DNA of 64,000 bases from Clarkia xantiana subsp. parviflora (Eukaryota > Streptophyta > Magnoliopsida > Myrtales > Onagraceae), in assembly GCA_036873135.1 (NCBI GenBank), contig JAPTYO010000048.1:1-64000 (forward strand), written 5' to 3'. Below are positions 37,464-47,586 of the stretch, one piece after another. Each line of letters begins with the position of its first letter. Position 1 is the stretch's first letter. Under the pieces are notes generated by a model. That model worked only from the letters and a program-made list of their open reading frames with translations, did no database searches and was not told the origin of the DNA. A program made the position numbers and the translations under genes.

Positions 37464-38929
37464 AAAAAAAACATTTTTTTAATAAAATAAGTGTATCCCA
37501 CGTGGGGTACACAACTAAATTGTGTTGTGTACCCACGCAGGGACACAAGTCAAAACACAAGCCGAGAGTTAAAATCTCGGCATAAAATTAGGTCAACTTG
37601 GCCGAAAGTTCAAATCTCGATTATGTCTACTTTTGTAATTAATTTTATGAATGGACTATATTTGTATTTTGTTATTTAAATGGTCTTACGTCGGTGAAAA
37701 CTCCAAACAAAATCTGCCATAATACAAATCCAGAGAAATAACAGATGCGTATTTGAAAATAGCGCGCAAAATAATACATAGAAAGATAGAATTATTGAGA
37801 AGACTAAGTATTACGAGCATCATGAAGATCTAGCAATCGCGAAAAAAGAAAACTTATCGGAGAAAACCCATATTTTGGAGTCTCGACTTTGCTGGTCCCG
37901 ACTCATCATTTTCCGACGTCAGATCACCTTAAATTAACCTAACACCACTAAAACCTCCACATTTCAATCATTCGTCATCTCTGTTGAAATTTCGCAGTAG
38001 GTATTATTCGGTTGAGCTCGAACTTGGCCATTCTTAGTAGGTTTCAAGAGGAAAAGTTGTCAGAGAATGATAAGTCGTCGGAGAATGAGGAGTCATCGAA
38101 AAAGGATGAAGAAGAAAAATAGATATTTAGCTATTTGAGATCACATGTTAACAACATGCTCAAATTTGGTCTAAATTGAGAGGTAAACTGACAATGCAAC
38201 AATTTAAACTTCAGAGGTATCTAAAATTTTAAAAAGAATTATCTTGCTTATCAAGTTATATCATATACTTAAATGATTTTAAACCTTAATAAAAAAAAAT
38301 TGGCCAAAAAAACCTTATTAACTAATATACTTCATTTTCTAACCAAATATATTTTGGTAGGCAATCATTTGAATTTTCTTTATTACTATAATGTTTTTTC
38401 CCAATATAATATAAAAACATTTCCTACGGCTACCTAAATAATAAAGTTTTGTTTTCCCAAAAATAAAATTGTTTTGTCCACGCCGTATGGGACAAATTGT
38501 CTTCTCTCTCTTCTACCTATCCCTCTCGTCCTAGAGTTCTTTAATTCTTAGTTCACAAAATGAGAAATTGTATTCATTGTATCAATATGTGGATCCTATG
38601 TATTACCCCTTCAGCTAATTAACACTGGACAAGTGTTCTTAGTTCACAGAATGAGAAAAATTATTGTATACATTGGATCGATGTGTTACCCTTTTAGCGA
38701 ATTAACAGTGGACAAGTGTCCTAAAATAGTGACACATCGGATCCAAGGTTGATCCGATGTATACAATTTCTCTTCACAGAATAGTCTCCCTCATATAGTC
38801 TGCAGCTCCCGCGTGTCAGTCAGTAAGGCCACAACTCGATCTTCCCCTCCGCGAAATCTTCGATTTTGCCGCCAACAACGTTAAGCCCTCCAGCTAGCTC
38901 CAAAATTCCATCTTTCGTCGTAGTCGGAA
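37464..38929. other. Intergenic region and promoter side of the TMEM245-like gene
   Basis: Mostly AT-rich. 37491-37512 is a 22-bp palindrome with one mismatch centred on CACGTG, followed by a looser second dyad at about 37530-37549. About 38010-38120 encodes an acidic Glu/Ser/Lys-rich stretch that may be a coding relic. 38548-38730 is two tandem copies of an about 91-bp unit (TTAGTTCACA...GGACAAGTGT). The 5' UTR of the gene at 38930 should begin somewhere after 38750. Confidence 0.5.
38548..38730. repeat. Two tandem copies of a 91-bp unit
   Basis: TTAGTTCACAAAATGAGAAA at 38548 and TTAGTTCACAGAATGAGAAA at 38639 start two diverged copies, each ending AATTAACA(C/G)TGGACAAGTGT. They lie about 200 bp upstream of the TMEM245-like start codon. 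Confidence 0.7.
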
Positions 38930-41012
38930 ATGGATTTTGTCCCTTTTCCGGACCCAGGCAACAAACCAAACTCCTCGGCGGCGGCGGCGGCGTCTCCCGT
39001 CCCCTGGCAAGACATGTTTCGGTCTGGCTCGGTCCGCAAGCCATCACCGCCAGCAGAGACCGCCGCCTCACCTTCAGCAAACCGTGCGCCGTCCATTTCT
39101 GACGAGTCTGATCAGAATGCCGCGTTGGCAGCTGACCCCCAGGTACGCCTCGCCCTCTACATCGCCATGGCCCACCTCGGCCTTGCTGCCGCAGTTGTAT
39201 TACTCTACGGTATCTGCAAGCTCCTGCAAGGCTATCTGCGTCCGATTCTTTGGGCGATTCTTTGTTCGATTCCTTTGAGAGGGATTCAGCAAACGCTAGT
39301 CGCATTCTGGACGGACCCGCTCGAAACAGGGTTCACGGAGACAGTGTTGGCCGTACCGGTGGCCGTATTTAGGGTTTTCATCGGAACCCTGTCGGATATC
39401 AAAGCCGTCTGCTACACTCTCTTCCTTAAGAAACCGAAACCAAAGAATCTGCGTCGTCGGAACCAGAGTGGGTTCTCTCGATTGCTGAGGTGGCTGCTGT
39501 CGTTTGGAGTGTTCATCATTGCATATGAGAGAATTGGGGCTTCTGGGTCACTCGCAATTCTTGTGCTAGGCTTCTTATTTAGCACCAATCCTGTTAAAAA
39601 ATCCACCCTTTCTGCCGTTTCATCATTTAGGCACACTAAATTCCGCCGTAATAGAGTTAGCGCCATCTTCACTCGCGTAATTCTCAAGAAATTGAAAACA
39701 ATCGTTGCAGTAGGTTTGATTGTGGGCATGATTGTGGGGTTCTTACTGGGGTTGATCTTCTTCTCTTACAAAGTCGGTGTTGAGGGCAAAGATGCTGTGA
39801 TGTCCACAAAATTACACTTGGAACAGAGCAATTACGCAGAGAAAATGGGGGTGAAGAAATGGATGGATGAAAACGATGTCCCAGGAATGGTGGATCGCTA
39901 CACAACAATGTTGTATGCAACTGTATCCGACCAAATTGATGGATTGGCAATTCAGTACAATATGAGTGAGTTTGTCACCGGAATCAAGCAATTTGTAATT
40001 AGTTCATCATCTTCAGGTTCTTCTGGGAAATCCACATCACTAATGAGACCCTCTAAATACACAGAGAAGCTGTTGAGTATAAAGAAGAGATTTGGGGACC
40101 ATGAATGGGGACAGATATACACTGAAGTAGAAGCTCTATTCAAGGAAGTGATGATCACTAGAGAGGATTTGGTAGGGAAGGCGAAAGGGTTAGCTTTACA
40201 AGGACAGGTGATTTTGCAACAGGTTTTGAGTAGCAGTGCTTCTGTACTAGGTGGGAGCGCAAAGCTGTTGTTTTCTTTCTGGAACTCGGTTATTTACGGA
40301 GCAGCTGAATTGTTCAACTTTGTGTCTCAACTGATGGTGTTTTTCTGGCTTCTGTACTGCTTGATTACGTCAGAGTGTGGAGGGGTGACAGAACAAGTGA
40401 TGGATATGGTGCTGATCCCGAATTGGGCTCGGACGAGATGTGTTGAAGTACTTGATAAGGCGATTTCTGGGGTTCTTTTGGCTACAGCTGAGATAGCAAT
40501 CATCCAAGGTTGCCTCACATGGCTGCTGTTTCGGCTGTTGAAGATTCACTTTGTGTACATGTCAACTGTTCTTGGTTTCATGAGTGCGGTTTTGCCCATA
40601 TTTCCTTGTTGGTTTGCGACAATACCTGCAGCTTTACAGCTTGTTCTTGAAGGAAGGTATGTGATGGCGATTGGGTTGTCGATTATCCATCTTGTGCTTA
40701 TGGAGTACAGTGCGTCTGAGATTCAGGAAGATGTTCCTGGTTATAACGCATATCTCACAGGCCTTAGTATCATTGGTGGAATCACATTATTCCCTTCTGC
40801 ATTTGAGGTAGCTAGCTAGCTGGTAATAACAAAATTATATGTATGTATGCATGAATGTATTATTATTATTATTATGTTGTTGTTGTTGTTGTTGTGGTGC
40901 ACTGCAGGGAGCTATCATGGGTCCGCTTATAACAACGGTCGTTATAGCCCTGAAAGACTTATACGCAGAGTTTGTTCTCGAAGAACCCAAGAAAAAGACG
41001 TCGATCCAATAA
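38930..41012 (+). CDS. TMEM245/AI-2E-transporter-family membrane protein, 2 exons (660 aa)
   Basis: Exon 1 is 38930-40807 and exon 2 is 40908-41012, with the join at [10 protein letters not shown] and GT-AG borders. The first 65 residues are Ala/Ser/Pro-rich and disordered. Hydrophobic segments follow at about 74-97, 110-120, 183-220, 262-282 and, in the C-terminal half, about 450-640. The C-terminal part ([76 protein letters not shown]) is the UPF0118/AI-2E transporter-like domain of plant homologues of human TMEM245 (C9orf5; At5g55960 type). Its substrate in plants is not established, so I assign none. The frame is intact. The intron carries ATT and TTG microsatellites. This is a long, nearly single-exon gene. 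Confidence 0.92.
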
Positions 41013-41742
41013 TTTGTATTTGCAGCTATATATCTGTATTCAAGATACACAGATAGATAGTCTTTGCTCCTGTAATTCGTGGTTATTCCATTGCTGCAAT
41101 TAATATTGCTAAGGTACTCAGGTGGTGGTTAGTTGATTGTGCATAAATTTAATTGCTCTGTATATATATATTTTTTTGTGGAGAGTGGGTGGTGTTCATA
41201 TCAATTAAGGACCTTTTTTTTTTATGATGATGAACATTGCTGTGCAGATTTGGATTGCACTGTTTCCGTGCGGGCACCGTGTATGTAAAAAAAAATGAAA
41301 TAGAAAAAGAATGTAGATTATATTTTCACAACCTAAAGTTAAACCATATGTATATATAATATAATATTTTATTTATTTTATATTTATATATATACTTTTT
41401 CTTATTATATTTATTATTTTCCTGATAGTTTTTTTAATATTTATACATTTTTGTCGGTGATGACTTAGCAATTAACTATTGAACAACATATGTTTGTTAT
41501 TTAAATCGAAACTATTTTTTTTTCTTTATTTACGTAGAGTTTAACTATGAGAAGAAAAAAAAATTGAATTTGTAATTACTAAATACTATTTTTTTTTTCT
41601 AAATTTATAGAATATTTGTTTAAATTAGTCAAAAATGACTCAGCAAAACGTATGTGTGTCGGTTTTATAAGGTACAAGTAGGTTTTTTAGTGCCTAAAAG
41701 CATCCACAATGGTATTACATAATATTACTTGTGACTCCAACA
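41013..41742. other. 3' flank of the TMEM245-like gene
   Basis: 3' UTR and AT-rich intergenic sequence with several A/T homopolymers. No gene seen. Confidence 0.4.
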
Positions 41743-41751
41743 TATTTTTTA

Positions 41752-42265
41752 GGGTTAATAACTAATAATAAACTGACTGAGTTTTGACCCAAGTTGAAAT
41801 CTAGTGTCTGAATTTTAAAGTGTTGAAATGGACTGACTGTCTGAGGTTTGGACTTTGTTGAAATTTGGTTTTTCGTCCAAAATTGCTGTTAATTTTGACA
41901 AAATGTTCTGAAAAGTCGGAATTGTCATTTCTACCAAATATGAAGTGACGAAATTACCCATAGAGTCAAATTAAAACAACCACCACCCAACTCTGGTGGC
42001 CACCACCCAACTCCGGTCGGCCACCACCCAACTTCGGCAGCCACCACCCTACTCCGGCCGGACACCACCCTACTCCGGCCGGCCACCACTCGAAAACCCT
42101 ATAGTTGTTGATTTTGCTATGATGGGTAATTTCGTCAATTCACTAGGTAATGGAAGGTCGGATTTTTCACTGAGGGCCATTTTTGGGATATCCATTTTAT
42201 AGAGCTCACGTGATACACTTTTGTTAGGATTAACCTAAAAATAAACTGAAATCAACATCGTCTGC

Positions 42266-42304
<39 letters not shown>

Positions 42305-43894
42305 GAGGAAATCCTTCTTGCTAGGTATGTGTCTGAGGCGAAACACCTAACAGCCGCCGCCTTCTCTTTCACTTTTTTCTCGTCTGCCCACCTGATCGAG
42401 TCTCACTTCGTCGCGACGGTCATGGATGGGACTGTCACCATCCTTGATCCACCAAAGTTTGATCGTACCGGCATCGGAACACGAAGTTGCTTGTTTGCCC
42501 TTTTATTGTTGACAACTGCGTTCTTCTCCATCGGGCTCGGTGTCACGGAGTCTCCCCGGTTTTCCACAACCTTTACTGACGGCACAGGTCCAAAGAACTC
42601 TGATTTAGACCTCTTCATTTACTTCCAAATTTTAAGCCGACCAAGATGCAGAGCACCCACTAGCACCTGCCGAAATCTACGACCCGTCCGACCTGTAGCG
42701 CTAACAGTAGCGATTTTTGCTACTACAGCCAACTATGGGACGGGGGTTCGGGTACTGATGGCGGGAGGTGGGATCCGTGGATTTATTTTAACTTTGGTGG
42801 CTAGGTGGAAGTGGTTTGAGATGGTGGGATTTTAGAGAGCTTTCAAGACTTTTCGTGGCAAATTGCAGAACAAATGTTCATTTATGTTCCAATATGAACT
42901 CTGGTTCGTTCTTCCCTAATCTAATCCTTCATACACCATCATCTCCTTTGCTCGTGATTGTGTTCATCGGTTCAAACTTAGAGATCAATCTTTTTGGAAT
43001 ACAACCATCATCCGCCTCCCTATACTAGTAGAGGTGGCCATTGGGCGACTACACTGCTCCTATTTTCAATCAACAGCCTACATGTTTTGTAACCACTACG
43101 TGTGCGGACTTGACATGGTTTTTACTATGTTCTGTCCTTGTAAAACTCTTCTCTCAGAGAAGCGGGAATATCCTTTGGTACCCCTAACGTGCGCTAGTCC
43201 TTTTAGGATGTTCCTCGTTTTGGGATTTTTTGGTAGATTGGCTTATGGCCATACCTACCTCGGAGGATTTCCCACCTATTTCACCTTCCCCGTGTGGTGT
43301 TGTTTGATTGTTAATTGGATTGTGCGTGTTGTTTTTTTGGTTATGTTTACTGGCATCTTCCTCTTTGTTTTAAGTTCTACTACATATGGGGCTTCCCTCT
43401 ACGTACACGCTTCTAATGCTGGTGTTCTGTTAGCGGTTTTGGTCTCAGTGGATCCTCGTGTTTCACTTGTGAACAAACTTGTTGCTGTATCAGAATTTGC
43501 TACCGCAACAGCGTCTCTACATAGTTCCGAGTTGCTTTTCCCTTTTGATTTCATATCTTTGTTTAGGATGTATGGTTTTGGCATTTGTTGTTTCACTTAT
43601 GTTGTTTGGTTTTTTCTTTTCATGGCTTTAAGCATCTTTATTTTATGTTTCGAGAACTTGGTTTTTGAACCACTTATCTCGACTGATATGATGCTGGCTC
43701 AACTATCATGTAATATTTTACCTTTTGTGGTTGTGTTTTGATAATAATATCATCCTTTTAACAAAAAAAAACCAAAAATAGACGGAGACACCAAATTTCA
43801 ACAAACACCAAACCTGAGACAATCAATTTCAACGACGGACACCAGATTTCAACATGGGTCAAACCTCAGATAGTTTATTAATTATTATTAACCT
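41752..43894. mobile_element. Mutator-like non-autonomous element, 2.14 kb
   Basis: Perfect 9-bp target duplication TATTTTTTA at 41743-41751 and 43895-43903. Terminal inverted repeats start GGGTTAATAACT and, on the other strand, AGGTTAATAATA. They share TTTGACCCA(A/T)GTTGAAATCT about 35 bp in and extend roughly 140 bp. A 9-bp duplication and long inverted ends fit MULEs. The interior has a CCACCACCC/CTCCGGCCGG ladder at about 41980-42090 and a retroposon-like insert. No MURA-type transposase is present. Confidence 0.85.
42240..43763 (+). mobile_element. Possible retroposon insert inside the MULE
   Basis: The segment starts near a (CT)n tract (42269-42301) and ends TTTGATAATAATATCATCC, TTTTAAC and a run of A at about 43763-43771, the usual 3' end of a plant LINE or LINE-mobilised copy. 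Possible imperfect duplicates CTAAAAATAAAC (about 42234) and CCAAAAATAGAC (about 43772) flank it. Open frames of 168 codons (42329) and 235 codons (43034, hydrophobic) match nothing I recognise and may be fortuitous. Confidence 0.45.
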
Positions 43895-43903
43895 TATTTT
43901 TTA

Positions 43904-44737
43904 TGTAAACTGTATACAAACGAGCTACAATGATAAAATTCTTTAAAAGTGGGATCCACATATTTTTATATAACATACATATTCCTAAAATTTAAGAACT
44001 GCACTATGTATTACATAACAAATTTTTAATTATAAATTAATTCTTTCTATAATTAATGCTAATATCTTATTAGTGGTTGTTGAAAAATTTAATATAAAAT
44101 ATATTTAAGGAATATAGTTAGGTAAAACTATTGGATAACAAATATTATTTATTTGTGTCTTAACTTTATGATTACTTAAAGTGTGCATAAATGTCTACGT
44201 GTCAACTTTAAATAATACAATTTATGTAAAGCTATTGTGGATGTTCTAAATAAAGTAATATACATAAATAATTATAGTATATAATAATAATAATAAACGG
44301 TAAAAGAAACTTTATTATTATATATGATATATAACACGTAAATATATATCACCTCATATAATTGGCAACTAAAATGAGTTGGGTGGTTTCTTTCAAATAC
44401 TACCTATTATTTATAATAATAATAAACAAACTTTACTATTATTATTATATGTAATATATACACCTAAATATATATGACCTTATATAAATAATTATAATCG
44501 ACTTCTTCTTAGCTAAAAAGGAACTACAGTTAATAATTCAGTGATTCAACAACTATATTCAATTTTGATTATGCAGATCATATTATATATATAAATAGAA
44601 TCAATCAACATATAGGGGTAAATGATGTTCATTTATCAAACATAACTATTTTATCCTGAATTTATGTTGGATTCAAAAAAAGGATTCTGTGACTTAAGAA
44701 AATTCACAAAATTTACAATCTCTTCACTTCTTTCTTA
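43904..44737. other. AT-rich intergenic DNA
   Basis: Contains ATT and ATA repeats and two diverged copies of an AATAATAA...ACTTTATTATTATAT-type segment (about 44280-44345 and 44410-44475). No gene seen. Confidence 0.4.
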
Positions 44738-44742
44738 CCAGA

Positions 44743-45515
44743 TGTTGGGTTACGATTATAAAGAAAGGTGAAGACAGCTGACTGATAGTCAAGTTGAGAG
44801 TATCTAAGTTGAGACTTCAAAATATGAGTCGACGACTATTCGTGTTCAGAATGAAGACACAAAGATAAAACGTCGACAGTTGTATTTAGAGATGTCGACG
44901 ACCAAGATAACTTCTACAAATGGCGACGAAACTCTCTCAAAGACTTCCCCTCTTAAGGCATGAGTCGAGTCGGCAGCCAAATGATATTAAGCAAAACCTT
45001 CCTCTTAAGGAATGGTGAGATGGCGACCTGCTTCCACCGCCTCCATGAAGAAACCTTCATCTTAAGGAATTGTGAAATGGCGACCTGTTTCCACCGCATC
45101 CATGAAGAAACATTCATCTTAAGAAATGTTGAGATGACGACCTACTTGTCACCTGATTCTACTACCATGGAGAAACCTTCCTTGTTAAGGAATGGTGGTG
45201 AAGTGACGACCTGCTTGTCACCTGCTTGAACCGACATTGGACAGAAACCCTCCCTATAAATACCTCTAATTACTTTCATTATGTACACACTTAATATACT
45301 TTACAAAGTATTAATCTCTCAAATTCCATTACTGACTTAAGTTTAAGAGTGGAATCAGGGGTAAATCCCCACCTCTTTTCAGGTTAACGCCTCTAAGACC
45401 ACGCTAAAGGAAACTAAATACCCTTTGAGGTCGAGATATACACCTAAGAGAGTAAAAAGGCGCCACCTTGAAGTCCATTTCCGATGTCCAGTGTCATGTC
45501 AACTTGATCCCAACA
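44743..45515 (+). mobile_element. Solo LTR, 773 bp
   Basis: Starts TGTTGGGTTACG and ends GATCCCAACA (TG...CA with matching inverted ends), flanked by a perfect 5-bp duplication CCAGA at 44738-44742 and 45516-45520. No internal domain or second LTR is present, so it is a recombination product. A TATA box (TATAAATA, 45255-45262) about 260 bp before the end supports the plus orientation. No parent element is in this window. Confidence 0.9.
45000..45235 (+). repeat. Four tandem units of 57-66 bp in the solo-LTR U3
   Basis: Units begin CTTAAGGAATGGTGAGATGG (45004), CTTAAGGAATTGTGAAATGG (about 45061), CTTAAGAAATGTTGAGATGA (about 45118) and GTTAAGGAATGGTGGTGAAG (about 45184). They lie directly upstream of the TATA box, where LTR enhancers usually sit. 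The 89-codon open frame over them follows from the repeat and is not a gene. Confidence 0.75.
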
Positions 45516-45796
45516 CCAGACAGTACTCAAAAATCTATATGCTGGTTCCTTCGAATTATTCATAGAAAAGACCGATGAATTTTAATCATACAATGTCAAA
45601 AATGAAAACCATAACTGATATAAAGTTAAAACCTTTTCACATTCACAATTTTCTGACCACCACACTGCTATAGAATAACGTTCATTGATAAAGGTTTTGC
45701 GGCTTAATTCAACTTTCGAGATCAGAAAAGACAAAACACTTCCAATGAAATTCTAAATATGATTAGGCTTTCAAACCTCGCTAGTGATTATGAAAA

Positions 45797-46619
45797 GAGT
45801 TAATATGTTTTTTGGTCCAACATCTTTGAAAACTTTTGAGATTCGGTCCAACATTTTTTTTTGCCTAGTTTTGGTACCATATATTTGACAACTTTTGGCT
45901 TTTGGTCCATCTGTTAGTTGATCGTCAGTTTGACCGTTAAATAGTCACGTGACTTGCACATGTCTAGCCCCAAATTTTTAACTTGTTCAGTTTATTCCTC
46001 AAAATTATTGTCCTAACTTTTTATTTTTGCAATTTAGCCATTAAACATTATCAACCACACCCTAGGACTAAATTGACATAGTCATGGTCCGACCCATGAC
46101 AAGGTCGGACCATGGCTAGGGTCACCGGACATGGGCGACCCTAAACATGGTCCGACCTAGCCATGGGTCAGACCATGACTAGGTCAATTTAGCCCTAAGG
46201 TCCAATTGACCAATTGGACCCTAATGCTAAATTGACCTAGCCATGGTCCGACCCATAGCTAGGTCGGACCATGGTTAGGGTCGCCGGAGCTGGGGCACCC
46301 TAACCATGGTCCGACCTAGCCATGGGTCGGACCATGGCTCGGTCATTTAGTCCTAGGGTGCGGTTGATAATGTTTAAGAGCTAAATTGTAAAAATAAAAA
46401 GTTAGGATAATAAATTTGAGGGCTAAACTGAACAAAATAAAAATTTGGGGCTAGGCATGTGCAAGTCACGTGACTATTTAACGGTCAAACTGAAGGTCAA
46501 CTAACGGATGGACCAAAAGCCAAAAGTTGTCAAACATATGGTACCTAATCTAGGAAAAAAAATGTTGGAACAAAACTCAAAAGTTGTCAAAGATGTTGGA
46601 CCAAAAGACTTGTTAACAC
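45797..46619. mobile_element. MULE-like foldback element, 823 bp
   Basis: Almost fully palindromic: GAGTTAATATGT...CTTTTGGTCCAACATCTTTG-type ends are inverted at the right, and AACATTATCAACC...CACCCTAGGACTAAAT mirrors the right side. Flanks TTATGAAAA (45788-45796) and TTATAAAAA (46620-46628) form a 9-bp target duplication with one mismatch. The core (about 46080-46350) is a ladder of CATGGTCCGACC/GGTCGGACCATG blocks in both orientations. No coding sequence. It shares TTTGACCGTTAAATA and CAATTTAGCC-like phrases with the foldback at 20895. Confidence 0.88.
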
Positions 46620-46628
46620 TTATAAAAA

Positions 46629-47030
46629 TGAAAAAATATTCATGAAAACTTTACCGGACCAATACGTGTAAAAAACACACAGAAAAAAAAAAAACATGCA
46701 TCGACGCGAGGAAGGTTAAATAGCCAGAGACGAAATGTGAGAATTTATATAAGGGTTAATTCATCAATTAGTTACTCGTGTTTATTTAGTATGACTCAAT
46801 GGTTACTTTTATTTTTTGACGTGATTGTTTGGTTTCATAGGTTTCAAGATGTGATTAAATGGTTATAAAATGAAAAATTTATCCATACCTCAATCAATTC
46901 AATTATTATTCATAAATTCATCAAGTTTTCAACAAAACCTTTTTTTTAAAGAACCTCATAATCGAATCTGAACATATGTTTGAATTCAATCTCAAGACAC
47001 CTATATTCAAATCTGAACATACAAACTAAT
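46629..47030. other. Flank between foldback and Copia2
   Basis: Includes AGGGTTAATTCATCAATTAG at about 46754, which resembles the end of another MULE-like element, but no matching right end was found. No gene seen. Confidence 0.4.
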
Positions 47031-47336
47031 TGTGAAGTTTTGGTCACGGAGCAAACCCTAGAAGAGCAAAGAAAATGAGACGAGAATTGGGGTCACCGGA
47101 ACAGTTCCTTCAACTGGTGTTCCTCTCCCTTAAATACAAAACCCTATCAGAAATATTCAAGATTACACCCCTTAGTTTGTAAATGAAGGAACTCGGGACA
47201 AAACAATTAAACAAGCTACAAACTAGTACAAAGTCCAGATTGAAAAGTAAACGGGCCTCAGAAAACCATGGGCCAGAACCAAATAGATATGGGCCACTTG
47301 GGCCTCATCATGGGCTACAAACACCAAACTTCAACA
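47031..47336 (-). repeat. Copia2 3' LTR
   Basis: 306 bp. On the plus strand it begins TGTGAAGTTTTGG and ends CAAACTTCAACA. It contains the ACTCCCCTTC-flanked junction to the internal region. Confidence 0.88.
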
Positions 47337-47586
47337 CTCCCCTTCAAGATAAACTTTGATATACATCTACCATCTTCAACTTGCCGAGCAGATATCTATG
47401 CTGATGCTTGGGTAACGCCTTTGTGAAAATGTCCGCAAATTGGTGCGAGGATTTTACATGCTCCAGCCTAACCTTTCCTGCAGTGACCTGATCACGAACA
47501 AAATGACAATTAACTTCTATGTGTTTTTTTCGCTCATGAAAAACTGGGTTAGTAGCTATTTGTATTGCAGACTTATTGTCACAATG

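Noticed and set aside
38820..39305. 161-codon minus-strand frame
   Set aside because: Antisense to the well-supported TMEM245-like exon 1.
42329..43741. Two long frames (168 and 235 codons) as genes
   Set aside because: No family is recognised, there is no support from neighbours, and they lie in a poly-A-ended insert inside a MULE. Kept only as part of the mobile-element description.
44960..45229. 89-codon repeat protein
   Set aside because: It is the translation of four tandem U3 units in the solo LTR.
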